64,000 nucleotides of DNA from Zygaena filipendulae (GCA_907165275.2 OU015658.1:508501-572500); one strand, 5' to 3'; positions 10,092-22,365 are shown, counted from the stretch's first letter. Notes: generated from the sequence alone by a model not told the origin. Program-made: numbers and translations.

Positions 10092-11427
10092 TCTAGTGTT
10101 CTAATATTTTATCGTTCATCGATTAATATACGTCCATTTACTTTGGTAACGCAACCTTGGCCCACAGTTGATATATTTGACGTGTTCAAACACATCGATT
10201 GTTGTACAATTGACAAGTGTTCGAGGCGACTTTCGTGGTGCCCAGTCCACACGCAGGCGTGACAGCTCAAGAGTTATTATGGCTTGTATGAGTGATGCCG
10301 TCGACCGCGTTCAATAATACACAAAACCGACGCAAAGGCAAATTTAGGCGTAACTATAAACAAACATACCAGATGTTAATTGATTGAGCGGTGCTACCCA
10401 AAATTTCACACACGACTTCTTAACATCGATCGCTCATCCTCGAAGTTTTTCATGAACTATCGTGAATATATTGTGAGGCGAAAGTTTTTTTTATTTTTGG
10501 CAAAAGAGAAAATAGCGTCAGACCGAGTTTGGTGGTGTGACTAAATAATGGCTCTACGCGGCTGTCAATAAAGAGAAGAATTTAGATATATTTATCATAT
10601 TTAAACAGAAGAGGATTAATTAAATTTCACAACTAGAAAGGTACATAATATATGTATATAAAGGTACATACAGATATTGGTATAATACTACAGCATTATT
10701 ACGCCCAGACTGGAAAGTTGTATTTTGTGTTCATCACACAAAGTTAGGCCCCTTTTGCCATTCCAAAGTAAGTATTGGAAAATTCCTGAATAGTGAGATA
10801 TTTCGAATTAAATTATTGCTAAGCGTTCACCTTCGGCGTCCCGAGTCCAGCCCGACCTGCATCCGACCTAGTGGCCGGACAAAATTATCGAATGACCGCA
10901 TACACACCTCGGAGCATAACTTTCAAACGCGATTGGAATTTCATCGCCCTCGATCCGTTGTGATTTCATTATTTACATAACACTGGTAGGTATGTAATAA
11001 AAATTATATCGTCCGCTGAAAACCGTATACCGTGCGGTGAATTCAGTCCAGTTGCCGACACGGTTGAGTTTGAACGAGAAATTCGTGTCCAACAACCACT
11101 TGTTACCAACAACTCGTTAGTGTACAATAATTAATGGTTTAAAAGCAATGCTCGGTCGTACTCGCACTGTACAATGATATAACAGCGGTGAGTTAAGTTT
11201 TATGAACTACATAATGTGGTGTTTATGGTAAGAACCACGAAACATGGTTAAAAACTATAATAAAATCAAAAAGTAACTGAAAACAAAAGACGTTAAATCC
11301 TATGTATAATAATATTAAAGCTAACATTATTTTATTCATAGACGTATCCCCAACAATCTCGACTTATGTAGTTTAAGTTTGACAGCAAGCAGCTAGAAAA
11401 AGATTTTCATTCGAAAGTTGAACCTAG

Positions 11428-11475
11428 GGCATCTCGAAATTCACGCGGGCAAAATCGCGGAAAACACAGCTAGTT
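11428..11475 (+). mobile_element. Helitron-like element, terminal fragment
   Basis: Only the last 45-50 bases remain: ATTCACGCGGGCAAAATCGC followed by ACAGCTAG. Confidence 0.55.
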
Positions 11476-11967
11476 CTGAATAATTTTAATCGTTCGTTCA
11501 AAAGATTCAGTAGATACTTGCGATTTTACAATATACCGAAAGTGGTACCAAATTACTTCCAAAAAGTAAAAATTAATTTGCGTGTACAACGCGAACCTTA
11601 ATAGATTCTCAATTGTATATTCACATCAAGAAGACGCTGACAAGCTCCTTATGGTGATAAATATTGTTCCAATAATAATAATTAGAGTAAATTTTGATGT
11701 TACGTTTCTTATATACATATTTCGCAACATTCATTCGCGTTCGTAAAAACACTTGCGATAACTAAAACGTCAATGTACACCTTCTGGCTTTTAGAGTTTG
11801 TGTAATACAAGTCAAAGTTGAAGTTTTTTGTTGAGGCGTGAAAGCCGCAGCGAAAACCCGCGTGTCACGTTAGTCTTCGTTATTTCAGTTACCTTTCAGC
11901 ATCTGGTTTGAACCCTGGCTTTCAAAAGAGCCATGTTTTAACAATCTAACCAATTAAACGCCATTAT

Positions 11968-11990
11968 TAAAGAAGAAGAAGAAGAAGAAG
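11968..11990. repeat. GAA microsatellite
   Basis: Six to seven GAA units in tandem. A similar run lies at 57672-57691. Confidence 0.85.
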
Positions 11991-12599
11991 TCAAACACTT
12001 CAAGTGCATCGCTGTCAATGTCACACGACAGTTCACATAATTAATGATTATTATTAATTACATAGGTGCGTATATCTTATCAAACTTTGATATTGACGGA
12101 ATCACCGTCAAAACGTTGAAGCCATAAAACCACAAATCGGCTTGAATTGGATTATTCACAAAGTTTAAATGAGTATAGAATTTCATAGCGTCACTGGTCC
12201 TATTATTGGCATCCTTTCAAATATTTTCGTGGTGCAAACTACAAATACATAGTAGTCAGTATAGTAGTTGATATTGCTCGGTCAACCCAGGATGAAAGGC
12301 ACAATGAACCCTTGGGTGAGATCGTTGCCAAAAAACTTTTCACAATTTGTAACAACAGTTTTGTTAAAAATAATTAGCGAGTTGATTTAGTACTCTCTTT
12401 TTGCTCATCTGTCGGAAACTAGGGCAGGTTAAACACACCCTGCGAGTTCATTAAGTGTCAGTTCTGGTCAAAAAATTTCTTAATCAGTGACCTATCGTGC
12501 CAATGACATAAATCTTTCCAAGTACCATTAATCAGGGAAAATATGGAGACCTACAAAATTTATAGCGGTCGTTCATCTTTGCATCGACATTACTTGCTC

Positions 12600-12630
12600 T
12601 ATAAAATAAACAAAATTCATCATTTCGCAG
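12600..12630 (+). promoter_or_regulatory. TATA-like box or 5' splice acceptor before the secreted-protein gene
   Basis: TATAAAAT at 12600-12607 lies 30 bases before the ATG. A T-rich stretch ending CAG at 12628-12630 could instead be a 3' splice site, in which case a 5' UTR exon lies upstream. The sequence alone does not decide. Confidence 0.4.
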
Positions 12631-12637
12631 AATCCCG

Positions 12638-12836
12638 ATGCATCACCTGTTACTGATGCTGCTTGTCTTCTTACCGACCTCCACCGCTGTGGTGACATGT
12701 ACAGTCGCGTGCAAAAAATGCAAGGACAGCTTTGAAAATTCAAAGGTGATGGAAATATACTGTGCCATGTGCAAAGAATGCAAGGAAAGAAGACAGGAAA
12801 GAACCGCGACGACTGAACACCGACAACCCCAAAAAA
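12638..12836 (+). CDS. Secreted-protein gene, exon 1
   Basis: 199 bases, 66 codons plus one base. It encodes the signal peptide and six Cys in two clusters. The frame would read on into the intron and the transposon to 12973 if unspliced, adding an unrelated tail. The GT donor agrees with the phase of exon 2. Confidence 0.72.
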
Positions 12837-14017
12837 GTGAGAGCTTAAAGTTGAACTTGGTGATTCAATCAGGGGTGTTAAATTTTTTATTTACCCAGTT
12901 TCGAAACGCGATCAAAGCGGCAATAGAGTACTTGCATGAATTTTTTTTTTCAGTCTATTTTAAAGATATATGACCTACTTAAACAAAGCAAGAAAAAGAC
13001 AAAAAAAAATATATGCATAAATTAATTAAATAGAACGTTTCAAAGTTCATACTTTAGACCTTACCGCCGAAACGCAGAATGACGTCACTAGTTCAAAATT
13101 ACCCCTTATTAATCTGTCATAGAAATGTCACTGTCATATTGACAGGGTCATGTGACACTGACAGACAGATAACTTCAATATCCAAAAGCGAAATTAAGGT
13201 TGAACTGTGTCGATTTACTTCCAAAAGTTCCAGTAAAGGATCGAAATGCATCTTACCGATGCATTTTAAAGTAAAAAACTTCAGAAAATGGAAAATATGC
13301 GTTGACTGTATGCACTTAGTTTCCTTTGCCCTCTCTGAAAGAGGTAAATGTTTCCTTTTAAAGTGACGTCATGTGTCAAGCTTGGCTGTGATTGTTGTTT
13401 CGTTGCAAAGTTCCGTTTCACAAAATTAAAAGTTGAATATTTTGGAAACTATTGAAAATTTTTTAGTAAATCTTTCACGATAACGCTTTTCTAAGGCTTT
13501 ATTTTTGAAATATTGACACAATTTCTTATTATAAATTTCATGCAAGTACCCTGTTCAATATTAGTTGACCGTACATAATATTCAATTTTTTCAATTTCCA
13601 GATAAGCGAGTTGAGGAGATCGACTACCCACCAGGGTGTCCCACACCTCCTCCCTGCGATTCCGAGGACAGCGAAGACTACGAGATAGTCAAACCGCATC
13701 ACAAGAAAAGGACAACCACTTCTACAACCACCACCCGAAAACCTTGCCCCCCGATAAAGCCTTGCCGACGGAGGACGTCGCACCCACCTTCGTACCCTTG
13801 TATACCTTGCATGCCAATGTGTCCCAGCTACTGCCCCAGTCCTTATAACTCTCCCACACCAGTTTCACAATATTTTCCCACAACGGCGCCCTCGGACTAC
13901 TTGTTCGTCTACGTTGGTGTACCTAAGAACGTTTTGAAGAAGAGTGTCGTGGAGAGTCTTAGAGCAAATCTCGAGAACAGAAATTTACCAGCGCATAGTT
14001 TGAGAACGGGTTCGTGA
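12638..14017 (+). CDS. Secreted Cys/Pro/Thr-rich protein, two exons, unknown function
   Basis: Joining 12638-12836 and 13602-14017 gives a 204-residue protein. The donor is AAAAAA|GTGAGA and the acceptor TTTCCAG|AT; the phases match and the split codon is Asn. The first 18 or so residues (MHHLLLMLLVFLPTSTA) form a strong signal peptide. Next come two Cys clusters, C-x3-C-x2-C and C-x2-C-x2-C, in a Lys-rich stretch; an acidic segment; a Thr run (RTTTSTTTTRKP) likely to be O-glycosylated; a second Cys/Pro-rich block (YPCIPCMPMCPSYC); and a C-terminal part without Cys (DYLFVYVGVPKN). I do not recognise the family. Features fit an insect extracellular, cuticle-associated or mucin-like peptide, but this is inference. 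AATAAA at 14025-14030 is only eight bases after the stop, giving a very short 3' UTR. Most of the intron is a transposon. Confidence 0.75.
12926..13551 (+). mobile_element. 626-bp inverted-repeat transposon inside the intron, copy 1
   Basis: Ends are GAGTACTTGCATGAA and TTCATGCAAGTACCC, terminal inverted repeats of about 15 bases, with a TA on the left. A second copy in opposite orientation lies at 56043-56670. It makes up 626 of the 765 intron bases. Inside, an ATG frame of 95 codons (13079-13366) is bounded by TGACGTCA palindromes. Non-autonomous; a TA target fits Tc1/mariner-like elements but no transposase is visible. Confidence 0.85.
13602..14017 (+). CDS. Secreted-protein gene, exon 2
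   Basis: 416 bases starting after TTTCAATTTCCAG, ending in TGA. It encodes DYPPGCPTPPPC, an acidic run, a Thr run, the Cys/Pro block and the C-terminus. The ORF extends 5' into the intron to a chance Met at 13565. Confidence 0.75.
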
Positions 14018-14024
14018 AATATAC

Positions 14025-14030
14025 AATAAA
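14025..14030 (+). promoter_or_regulatory. Poly(A) signal of the secreted-protein gene
   Basis: Canonical AATAAA eight bases after the stop codon, so the 3' UTR is probably under 40 bases. Confidence 0.6.
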
Positions 14031-14049
14031 ATTATAGATTTCTCTCAGT

Positions 14050-16190
14050 GTTATTCTTCGGTATCTCACTTATTGCTAAGATATTTAAAAGTAATGTTGT
14101 AATTTCTAACCCTTTGTCGTAGGGTAAACTCGCTTAAACATTAGTTTAATTCAGTAAATTTTAAAGGGCAACATCATGAATATTATGTAGAAAGTATACC
14201 GTCAAAAAGTATGTAAATTAAAAGCGACTTTTGAACAGATGCCAGTTCTGTATTTCAACAACTTTGGTTCAACAGTTCAACCTCATTAAAATGTAAGGCT
14301 TTAGTTATCCCCGTTTCAAAGTGAAAACTAAATCTGTTCGCAAAAATGTTGTTCAAGCCACCAACTACAAGTTGTGAAAAATTCAAACGCGCACTATGAA
14401 TTTGTCCCGAAATGTTTTCAGAGTCAGTTTAAATACATTGTTTTTGAATATTTCATATGGAAAGCAGACCTCGCTCTGGAGAGGGGTCGTTGGAACCGCA
14501 ATCCCAGTTCAGAGATAACTCGGGATAGGAGTGACTTTATGATATTATTCTTTGCTGGATAATCGCATCACAGTTACGAGATGGAATGTCAAACGAATTG
14601 CATAAAAACGAGTAAATTAAAGTTGAACATCAGAAGCGCTTTGAACCGGCGAGCAAGCACAAAAAGATGCGAAAAATGGAGTCTAAAGAAGCTTGCAAGG
14701 CTATTTTCATGAAGGTAAGTACCCAATACCCATCTAATAACTGATAGCTCTGGTAGTTTCTTTCTGCATGAACTCAAAGAAAGTAAAGCTACACAGCTAG
14801 TAGACCAATGAAAGTATTCACATACCAGCATATACCAGCAATTGACTGGCAGTGAATATCATGTAATTTTTTGCAAAAACTAAAACCTTTATCTTCTTTA
14901 ATAATGGCGTCTACAATTATTATAATGTGCCAATGTTTCTTAAGTTTCTTAGTAATATCGAATAAGCTGCACGAGCAAAGTAACACGGCGTTGTATTTGT
15001 GTTTAAAGAATCTTTCTTATCATTACGACTTACCAAGTCTTTTACATGATAACTTAATAACTAAATAACAGTTTTAAGCAGGTGGGTCGATTGCAAAAGA
15101 TCGGAAAACAGTTAAGAAACGGCGTTAAACTTAACTATTACAAAATCCGATCAGGACGTGAATCATCAGCACCGTACCTACCATAGAGTATCCCGCGAGG
15201 AGGCCGCCGATGCTGCACGCCGTACGCGACCGCATCTTGCTCGGCATCAGGCACACACGTCCCAATAATGATCCCCATTATCACCATACCACAAGGTTCT
15301 TCGTCCGAAACTCAGTATACACCATAGGTTTGCAATCGCTGATTTAGATTTGACACTATTATCACCTCATTATTATATTACAAACAGACCACGAATTTGA
15401 TACACCGTAGGTAACTTTACAAAAGTTTGACGAATAAAAAAAATCATATACTGTGTTTTTAACACTTCTAATCAAAATAAATGGTAGAAAAGATTTGATT
15501 AAAATAAATTCTAAGCATTACGAGAAAATTCATCAAACAAGAGACCAGATAACCGAATTCAAAACAAATGTTAAAACAACAAAGACACAATTCCCATCGA
15601 GTCGAGGACAAGCAGTCGTTTGTGGCGGCGTTTCGAACCCAACTGACCAGGCGACCATAGAAGCGAGTCAATTAGAACTTGTAGCTGGTACCAAATGACT
15701 GATAGTTATAGCAGTTATCACAAAACAAAAACTAAAATTCGAACTAACGCGAATAGAAATAGAACTCATATTGGTTTTAAACGTAGACAGACCTACATGG
15801 CTTGAAGATATATCCGTATACAGGGTCGTGAAGGTTCGTCGTCACATTTGGCACGCTATTTGTGACGTCACGCGCGTTTGTGCGTCACTGGCCAAGGGCT
15901 GTGTGCTGAGTAGTTGGAACGCTTTAGTTTCCCCATTAATATGGGTGTGGTGAGTGGTATTTATAGCCGGTGTGTTTACATTGAGGATATTAGCGACCGC
16001 GTGGGAGGCAGGTTTAATGGTCCCTACAATTTTCGGAATTTGCTGCAGGAAAGAAATGGAAATAAAACAAATATGCTAGTACCTGTTTACTCTCATATGC
16101 CGCAGTGAAATGATAACATAAAGGATTTGTAAATAAATCTTCTAGTAATATTACGAACTATTTGGGGGGAACTGTCCAACGATTTCGCGA
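14050..16190. other. No fully supported gene
   Basis: One candidate exon at 15182-15247 is listed separately. The rest contains only short frames without recognisable features. A CpG- and TGACGTCA-containing stretch lies at 15835-15905. Confidence 0.4.
15182..15247 (-). CDS. Candidate short exon of an unidentified gene
   Basis: A minus-strand ATG frame of 22 codons with strongly GC-rich third positions includes RSRTACSIGGLLAGYSM and ends exactly at a donor-like ATG|GTAGGT. Lepidopteran exons often look like this. No partner exon or acceptor was found. An overlapping frame of about 47 codons starting ATGGGGATCATT is an alternative. I do not recognise either peptide. Confidence 0.25.
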
Positions 16191-16197
16191 AAAATAT

Positions 16198-16472
16198 GTA
16201 TAATAATAATAATAATAATCCACTTCACAACACACAGATCTACTTGATCCCACACTAAACTATAAGCTTGTGTCGTGGAAACCAAGCAAACGTGGTATAT
16301 ACTACACATATCATTACATATATATTATACTATAGATATATATATATACACACCCAGACTGGAAAATGGAACCCTGTGTTCATCACACAAAGTCCACTCC
16401 CACCGGGAATCGAACCCGGAACCTCTTGATTAGCGGGCAGGCATGGTGACCATTGCGCCAATCGGGTCGTCG
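16198..16472 (-). mobile_element. tRNA-derived SINE, full length
   Basis: On the minus strand it begins CGACGACCCGATTGGCGCAA (box A region), continues GGTTCGATTCCCGGTGG (box B), then a body with CCAGTCTGGGTG and CCAAGCTTATAG-like words, and ends in a TTA-repeat tail. It is a repeat family here, not a functional tRNA: the acceptor and anticodon arms do not close. Confidence 0.85.
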
Positions 16473-16479
16473 TATGTTA

Positions 16480-18450
16480 TGAAAATTGCTATTGTTAGGG
16501 TTACTGCATAAAGACACGCAAAAACTTCAAAAGTCATTTCACCAGAAGAATTAGTTTACAAATAATAATGATATCGGAACAATAATAAATACCGAGAGCT
16601 TCTCATACCTACTTTGCAAAACGGACCCGCCGAGTAATTACGATTCCCGAGTAACACAAACAGGAGCTAATTAACTGGAAATACTAAAGCTTATTCAATT
16701 ATAAATTACCAGTAGTTACCTCGAATAACTGAACAACATGACGAACGTATTAGTTGCTATATTATCTGTGAATGTTGTGAACCAAAGTGGATTAGTATAA
16801 TTGGATAAAACCAGTAACTTTTTAAGTGAATTCGGAACGAACGAGGATTTAAACAACGTGATAGCAGGCGACGCCGCGTGAACCGACGAGTATCCGCAGA
16901 GTCACGAGCCTAGAAAGATTATGGCATCTGAATTTTATAATAATAAAAGAAGAAAATACCTACTCGTTTCTATCTATATATTATGTAGTTACATAAATAA
17001 TAAAACTATAAACTTCTGTTTGTACATGGAAAATAGTTAACGCAAAGATACTGTGCAGTGACTGATTACAATAGTTACTGTAGCCGAGGGAAGCTATGAG
17101 GACTGATTTAAAGGGCTTTATAAAAATATTATCAAAATTTTAATACGGAAATACAATAGGTTGACAAGGGGCTTATATCGAAAAGTAACTTAAGAATAAT
17201 GACATTCTCTATATAAAAATTAAAATATTACAAAATTATAAACAGCCAGTATTGGTTGGCAACAGTTACTCTTAGAATTTTTGTCCGTTTTCAGATTTCA
17301 TAAATAGAAAAAAAGTTGTTGAAGTTCAAAAACAATCAGAATAATTTAGTATTCTTTTTAATCTGACGGATAATCTATTTCCGGTTCAACGTTGCCTTGT
17401 TTTTAAAAGCTGTATGTCTCCACACAACATCATTAGGTTTCTCAGTTACACGTCCACCGTTAATAACTGTAATCATCTTCCCGCGCAAACCTTCCCATCG
17501 GCCATTAATTGAATACGACTCGTCAAGTTATAACCTTACAAACGTCAAAAGCCATTCGCCATTGTGCATAACCAGCAATTTGTTATGTTCGTCATCTGCT
17601 CACAAATATCCTTGGTACAACGACATAATATTATGTAATGATATTATTCTTATGATATTGTCAGAAATTATGCAGAAAAAACATAGAGTAGTAAATCGAT
17701 ACAGAGATGGGAACCAAAAGTCTACAAAGCCTAAGTATATTGCCAGATAAAAAAACATCAGAGATACCTATAAAATATATAAAAGAGTATTCTATAAAAT
17801 GATACAAGTAAAAAGAGAAATTATGTCTTCTAATGAAAAGAAGCGACTCGGCAAATAAATCTATTTACAGCATCCAGCAAACATTGAAAAAAAAAGAATG
17901 TTCAATATATTAGGAGTAAAGTCAATGTGAGGATCACAAAAATCGACTAAACAGCAAATTTTTTTACAATTTGAATAAAGGAAGCATATTTAACGATTAA
18001 AAAGAATGAACCCGAAGGCAGGTTGGCTCTAGGGTTGCATGTCAAGCCGCGAACACCCCAGAGCAATTTGCGCGCCACTCCAATCTAATCGGTGGGTCCT
18101 CGTCTTGATTAATTCCTTTTTGATTACGGTTTTTCTTTTTTTTTGAGGAAACTTGTTCACGTAAATAACTTAATGACTGGCTAGTATACAATGTTAATTG
18201 GGAATCGGATCAGTTCACTCTACGTAAACTATAGTAAAACAAGAAATTTCTTTGCCACATTCTGTTATGTTTTTGGCAATAGATACGTATGATACTTGGA
18301 CATTATCACACAACGCCACCTCCTACTTTACTAAATAGGCAATATGGTTAAGGGTATTTAATTACCCTATTTGAACACAGATTCAAGATTAAACACCAAA
18401 CTTTCATCACATAAATGGTAATTCTTCCTTCTAGATTATAATTTTCCCTA
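16480..18450. other. No supported gene
   Basis: AT-rich DNA without recognised repeats or frames with protein-like composition. The longest frame (17397-17750) has no family features. Confidence 0.45.
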
Positions 18451-18460
18451 TGCACCCTAT

Positions 18461-18566
18461 GGTTGTCTGGAAGAGATCGCTCTGAGCGATAAGACCACCG
18501 ATTGTTCCACCTTGTAGTAAAATTGTTTTTGTATTTTTTTATTTTTAAGTGGTGTTCAATAAAGAG

Positions 18567-18604
<38 letters not shown>
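18461..18604 (+). mobile_element. Retroelement 3' tail with TTA microsatellite
   Basis: GGTTGTCTGGAAGAGATCGC, GATAAGACCACCG and GTTCAATAAAGAG form a retroelement 3' end shared with 21926-22074 and 61298-61425. It ends in about 12 TTA units (18568-18604). Confidence 0.7.
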
Positions 18605-18605
<1 letters not shown>

Positions 18606-19320
18606 AAGGTGTTAAGTACGTAAATCAACAAATCGAATTTTATTAAAATGACTATTGCAAGTAAAGAGGAAAAAAATAACTAAGCGCAATTTTAAAGTGT
18701 AAATTCCTTTATATTTTTGACAAGAAGCTATTAAGAAACAAAATTGTAGACAGAAAAGCTAAATATTTTTAAAAATAGTATGTATAAAAAGAACTTATAA
18801 AAAGCGGCCAGTTAGAAAAGAGGTTGGTCGTCAACAGCAAGTGTAAGAATTAATTAAACTATCAGTTGGACAGTATAAAGTCAATAGATACATGCAGCTA
18901 CTGAAAAGAGCACAGAACTCGTCTCGGAGAAAACGCTCAGCGACTCGTTCGCGAGTTCCCTTCCCAAAGAGCATACGTCAAAATCAATCTTATTATACTC
19001 ATCAATTTCAATTCCCCATACCAATTTCGGAAATGACAATACCCATCCTTATTATGATGGAGATAAAGGTCATATTGGTGCGCTCGTGTTAGACCTCCGC
19101 CACTTTAATGTTTGTAGGAGACAACAAAAGTGGTCCGTGGCAAAAGTTTGCGCGTTACGACGACGACCGGCGACGACGATATAAACGACCCGTAACAGTC
19201 GTAACTTTAGTGTAAGGAGCCTTATACATCGGCGACTGAAGGTTAAGTAGGTAACTATTGATAAAATCATGGAATAATTAGCTACATTTAACGAGTTAAA
19301 TACGTAGATTACATTATCCA

Positions 19321-19508
19321 TACTAATATTTTAAAGAGAAAGATTTAAGTTTTGCATATTTATTTCTTTATAATGGATAAACTTAAAAACTATGATACTT
19401 AACCGATTTTAAAAACTCTTTCATTTATAGGAAGCTACAGTGTTTCTGATTGACATAGAGTACTTTACGATTTTGATTAACGTGGGTGAAACCGCGGGGC
19501 TCGACTGG
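19321..19508 (+). mobile_element. Helitron-like element, diverged
   Basis: It has TACTAATATT near the left end and GTGGGTGAAACCGCGGGG near the right, with terminal CTGG (a permitted CTRR variant). Confidence 0.65.
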
Positions 19509-20264
19509 TATAATATAGAAATATTAAGGATTGATATCGCAAGACTCAAAGGTATTTAAAAAAGGAGGTTCAGAATAGCGACGATAGGTTAACTAGGTTA
19601 AACCGATGTCGTGTGCACGGTATTTTATAACGTAATTTTATTCAACAAACACGGCCATATAAAAGACGCAAAGACGTATTAGTGTAATGGAGGAAATGTT
19701 TTCTTCTTTCATTTGAGGTTACCTATTTGTCCAACATAGATACATACATACATACGTAACAGTGTGTTATCTTGTTGATTCAATCTATTTTCATACGGAA
19801 CTTTTCCTTAGGATCCTTTATATAATATATATTTTTTTTTTTTTAATAATTCCTTTTTACAATACTATTTTTTTGTCTACGCGGATTCCTTTTCAGTGGC
19901 GTGTAAAACATTTCCTCGATAAAGTTGTTGGATTACAATTAATATTTTCACGAAAGAGGTTTTCGATTGTCGTTTGACTTCTGTTACACGCTGTATATGA
20001 GATTTTCAGACTTATGTGGCATCTTCTTGAGCTGATTACTCCAAAACAATTATCTCTAAATTTATGAAACTAATAACGCCTAGAGATAATAAGCTTGTTT
20101 TCCGCATTATATAAAATTGTGACTACAGCTCCCTCTCTTATCTTGTCCATGATATCCGTAATAAGCTAGGTTTCCGCAATAAAAAAACAATATTTAGACC
20201 TGTCTTATCTTGTCTATGACAATATATTATTTACTATGATATTGTCAAAAGTCGTAAATATAAT

Positions 20265-20366
20265 GTACAGTCAGCAACAGCAATATGTGAACACTTTGGT
20301 CAGAACTTTATTAGATTCAATGGCTGTCAAAAGTGTTTACATACATATTTCGGCTGCTGACCGTAC
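20265..20366. mobile_element. Short palindromic element, copy 2
   Basis: GTACAGTCAGCA at the left and TGCTGACCGTAC at the right are inverted, with further pairing of TGTGAACACTTT against AAAGTGTTTACA. About 102 bases, MITE-like; related to 4377-4470. Confidence 0.65.
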
Positions 20367-20634
20367 TTAGACTTAATTTTAGAAGCACTTTGATATCTAC
20401 ATTAGTTCACAATAAACTCAATTATATGTATATTCATCAACTTAGCTTACCTTCGTTTAGGAATAATTTAATGTAGGTACATAATAATTTCTGAGATAAG
20501 TTTTTTGAAACTTGTTGAAAATATTATAATTAAGAAAGCAATAAAACTTCCAAACCCCTTCGAAATAAATATCTTGAAAAATTATAATAATATTGTAATG
20601 GTATATTAAACAGTTGTTGGTGAGCCTAAATAGA

Positions 20635-20818
20635 TCCCTACTAATATTATAAATGCGAAAGTAACTCTGTTTGTCGGTCTGTCTGTTACGCTTTCACGCC
20701 TTAACGGCTCAACCGATAATCATGAAATTTTGCATATACGATGTCAGGGGTACAGAGAAGGACATAGGGTACTTTTTATGTCGAGATTCCCGCGAGTGAA
20801 ACCGCGAGGAACAGCTAG
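20635..20818 (+). mobile_element. Helitron-like element, full length
   Basis: It starts TCCCTACTAATATTATAAAT, has the GTTACGCTTTCACGCC block, and ends CGCGAGTGAAACCGCG then AACAGCTAG, with A and T flanks. About 184 bases. Confidence 0.85.
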
Positions 20819-20962
20819 TAAATTAAATAAAAATAAAGGTCATATCTTTTTAAAAAAAGTTAAATACTTTCAATCCACCAGAGAATACAGACTTATAAAA
20901 CTCCGTAACAGATCATAAAAGCAGTCATTACATAAGCTACTAATAAAAGAACAGACGTCATT

Positions 20963-21087
20963 ACCCCTTCACAACACACAGATCTACTTGAAGTACTTGA
21001 TCTCACACTAGGCTATAAGCTTGTGTCGTTGAAACCAAGCAAACAAATAATAGCTGATATATAAACACACCCCGACTGGAAAAGGAA
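20963..21087 (-). mobile_element. tRNA-derived SINE, 3' body fragment
   Basis: It contains CACTTCACAACACACAGATC-like start words, GCTTGTGTCG and CCCCGACTGGAAAAGG. The tRNA-like head is missing and the break joins directly to a Helitron-like copy. Confidence 0.7.
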
Positions 21088-21091
21088 AACT

Positions 21092-21218
21092 TAATGTTTA
21101 AAAATTCTTTCAACATTAAAATGCTACATTATCCGTGAGTAACATAGGCTATATTGTAACCAGGAATTCACGCGGGAACGCCGAAACTACAGCGGGTGAA
21201 ACCGCGGGGAACAGCTAG
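21092..21218 (+). mobile_element. Helitron-like element, right part
   Basis: The AATGCTACATTATCCGTGAG block is followed by GCGGGTGAAACCGCGGGG and CTAG. The left end is lost at the junction with the SINE fragment. Confidence 0.75.
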
Positions 21219-21925
21219 TAATCTGTATGCCTGCTTTTAACTTTACTTTAGATTGTTATTTAAATAAACATTAAGAGCTTTTGTATTTGTTGAAATAAAC
21301 CTCATATTATTTAACAGTGACGAACGAAGTGGTATCAAAGTTTGAATACATTTCCATTTGGAAATTTAAAACAACATCAATCTTTACTTAAAGTTAGCGG
21401 GAGACTTTGCCAAGTAACTAACTGAATTAACTTGAGCTATAACAATTATAGCGTTATGAAGATTTCAAGACAGGTCACAGATATAGTGGAACGAAACCCT
21501 AGAAACTCTAGGCAATCTCATTAGAGGCTTGACTTAGTATGTCATAGACGACCTGTAGGTCTATGACCCGTGTCGAGCTTCACTAAGGTTTTATAATTAC
21601 AACAATACATAAAGATATAATTTTCCGTTACCTGCAACTAAATTATCACCTAGCCCTAAGGTTGACTGGTAGAGAATGCCTTAGGCATTAAGTCCGCCTT
21701 TTGTACAGTAAAAATATTTTATCTAAACCAATATTTCGCCCTAACTATAAATAATAATTAACTATTATTTAGCTTTAGTCACAGTTCAAAATCTAAACTG
21801 AAAATTAATCCTGCGTATCGGGGTGCTTGCAAATACAAAACCCAAGGCTGTCAAACTGACAAACCACCAGGGTATTTATACTTCTAAATGTGGTACCACT
21901 ACCACACCACCATCACCTACCCAAA

Positions 21926-22074
21926 GGTTGTCTGGAAGGGATCGTTAGAAAAGACCGCCTTTTGTATGTCTTTAATTGTAAGTTTTTGTTAACACACTGT
22001 AACATTATTTTGGTGTACAATAAAGTGTATTCTATTCTATTCTATTCTATTCTATTCTATTCTATTCTATTCTA
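21926..22074 (+). mobile_element. Retroelement 3' tail with TTCTA microsatellite
   Basis: GGTTGTCTGGAAGGGATCG, AAGACCGCCTTTTGTA and GTACAATAAAGTG match the tail family at 18461 and 61298. The end is a pure run of about nine TTCTA units (22029-22074). Confidence 0.7.
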
Positions 22075-22365
22075 CCCACCTCCAAATTAATCATTGCGGC
22101 GGTCTGTACTCGTATAAAAGGGACCGGTTATCAAAGGACCAATTAAACCGTTTTTCTGCCAATTCTTTTTTCTCTCGTCGGGCACGGTTTAAGCTAACGT
22201 AATGAAAACAAATTATACAGTTAAAAAACCTTTGTCAAGATTCTCTTTGAAATATCTAAATAACAAAAAAAAACGCAGGCGAACCCGCCTCGGTCGGTGT
22301 CACAGCCTGTAAAATTTGAAAACTTATATATCTAAATATAATACACGTAAAGGTACTAGTTACTT

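Larger units (their letters stand above)
10100..12590. other. No supported gene; scattered repeat fragments
   Basis: The region holds a SINE fragment near 10700-10757 (CCCAGACTGGAAAG and TTCATCACACAAAG words), a Helitron-like hairpin fragment near 11428-11475 and a GAA microsatellite. A CpG-richer stretch at 10820-10990 has no recognisable exon. Confidence 0.4.

Noticed and set aside
13079..13366. 95-codon frame inside the intron transposon as a host gene
   Set aside because: Between the two copies changes are mostly non-silent by eye, so no sign of selection; kept only as a finding to test.
16380..16472. Possible tRNA gene with GGTTCGATTCCCGG
   Set aside because: Same sequence recurs in several SINE copies with identical downstream bodies and does not form a closed cloverleaf.
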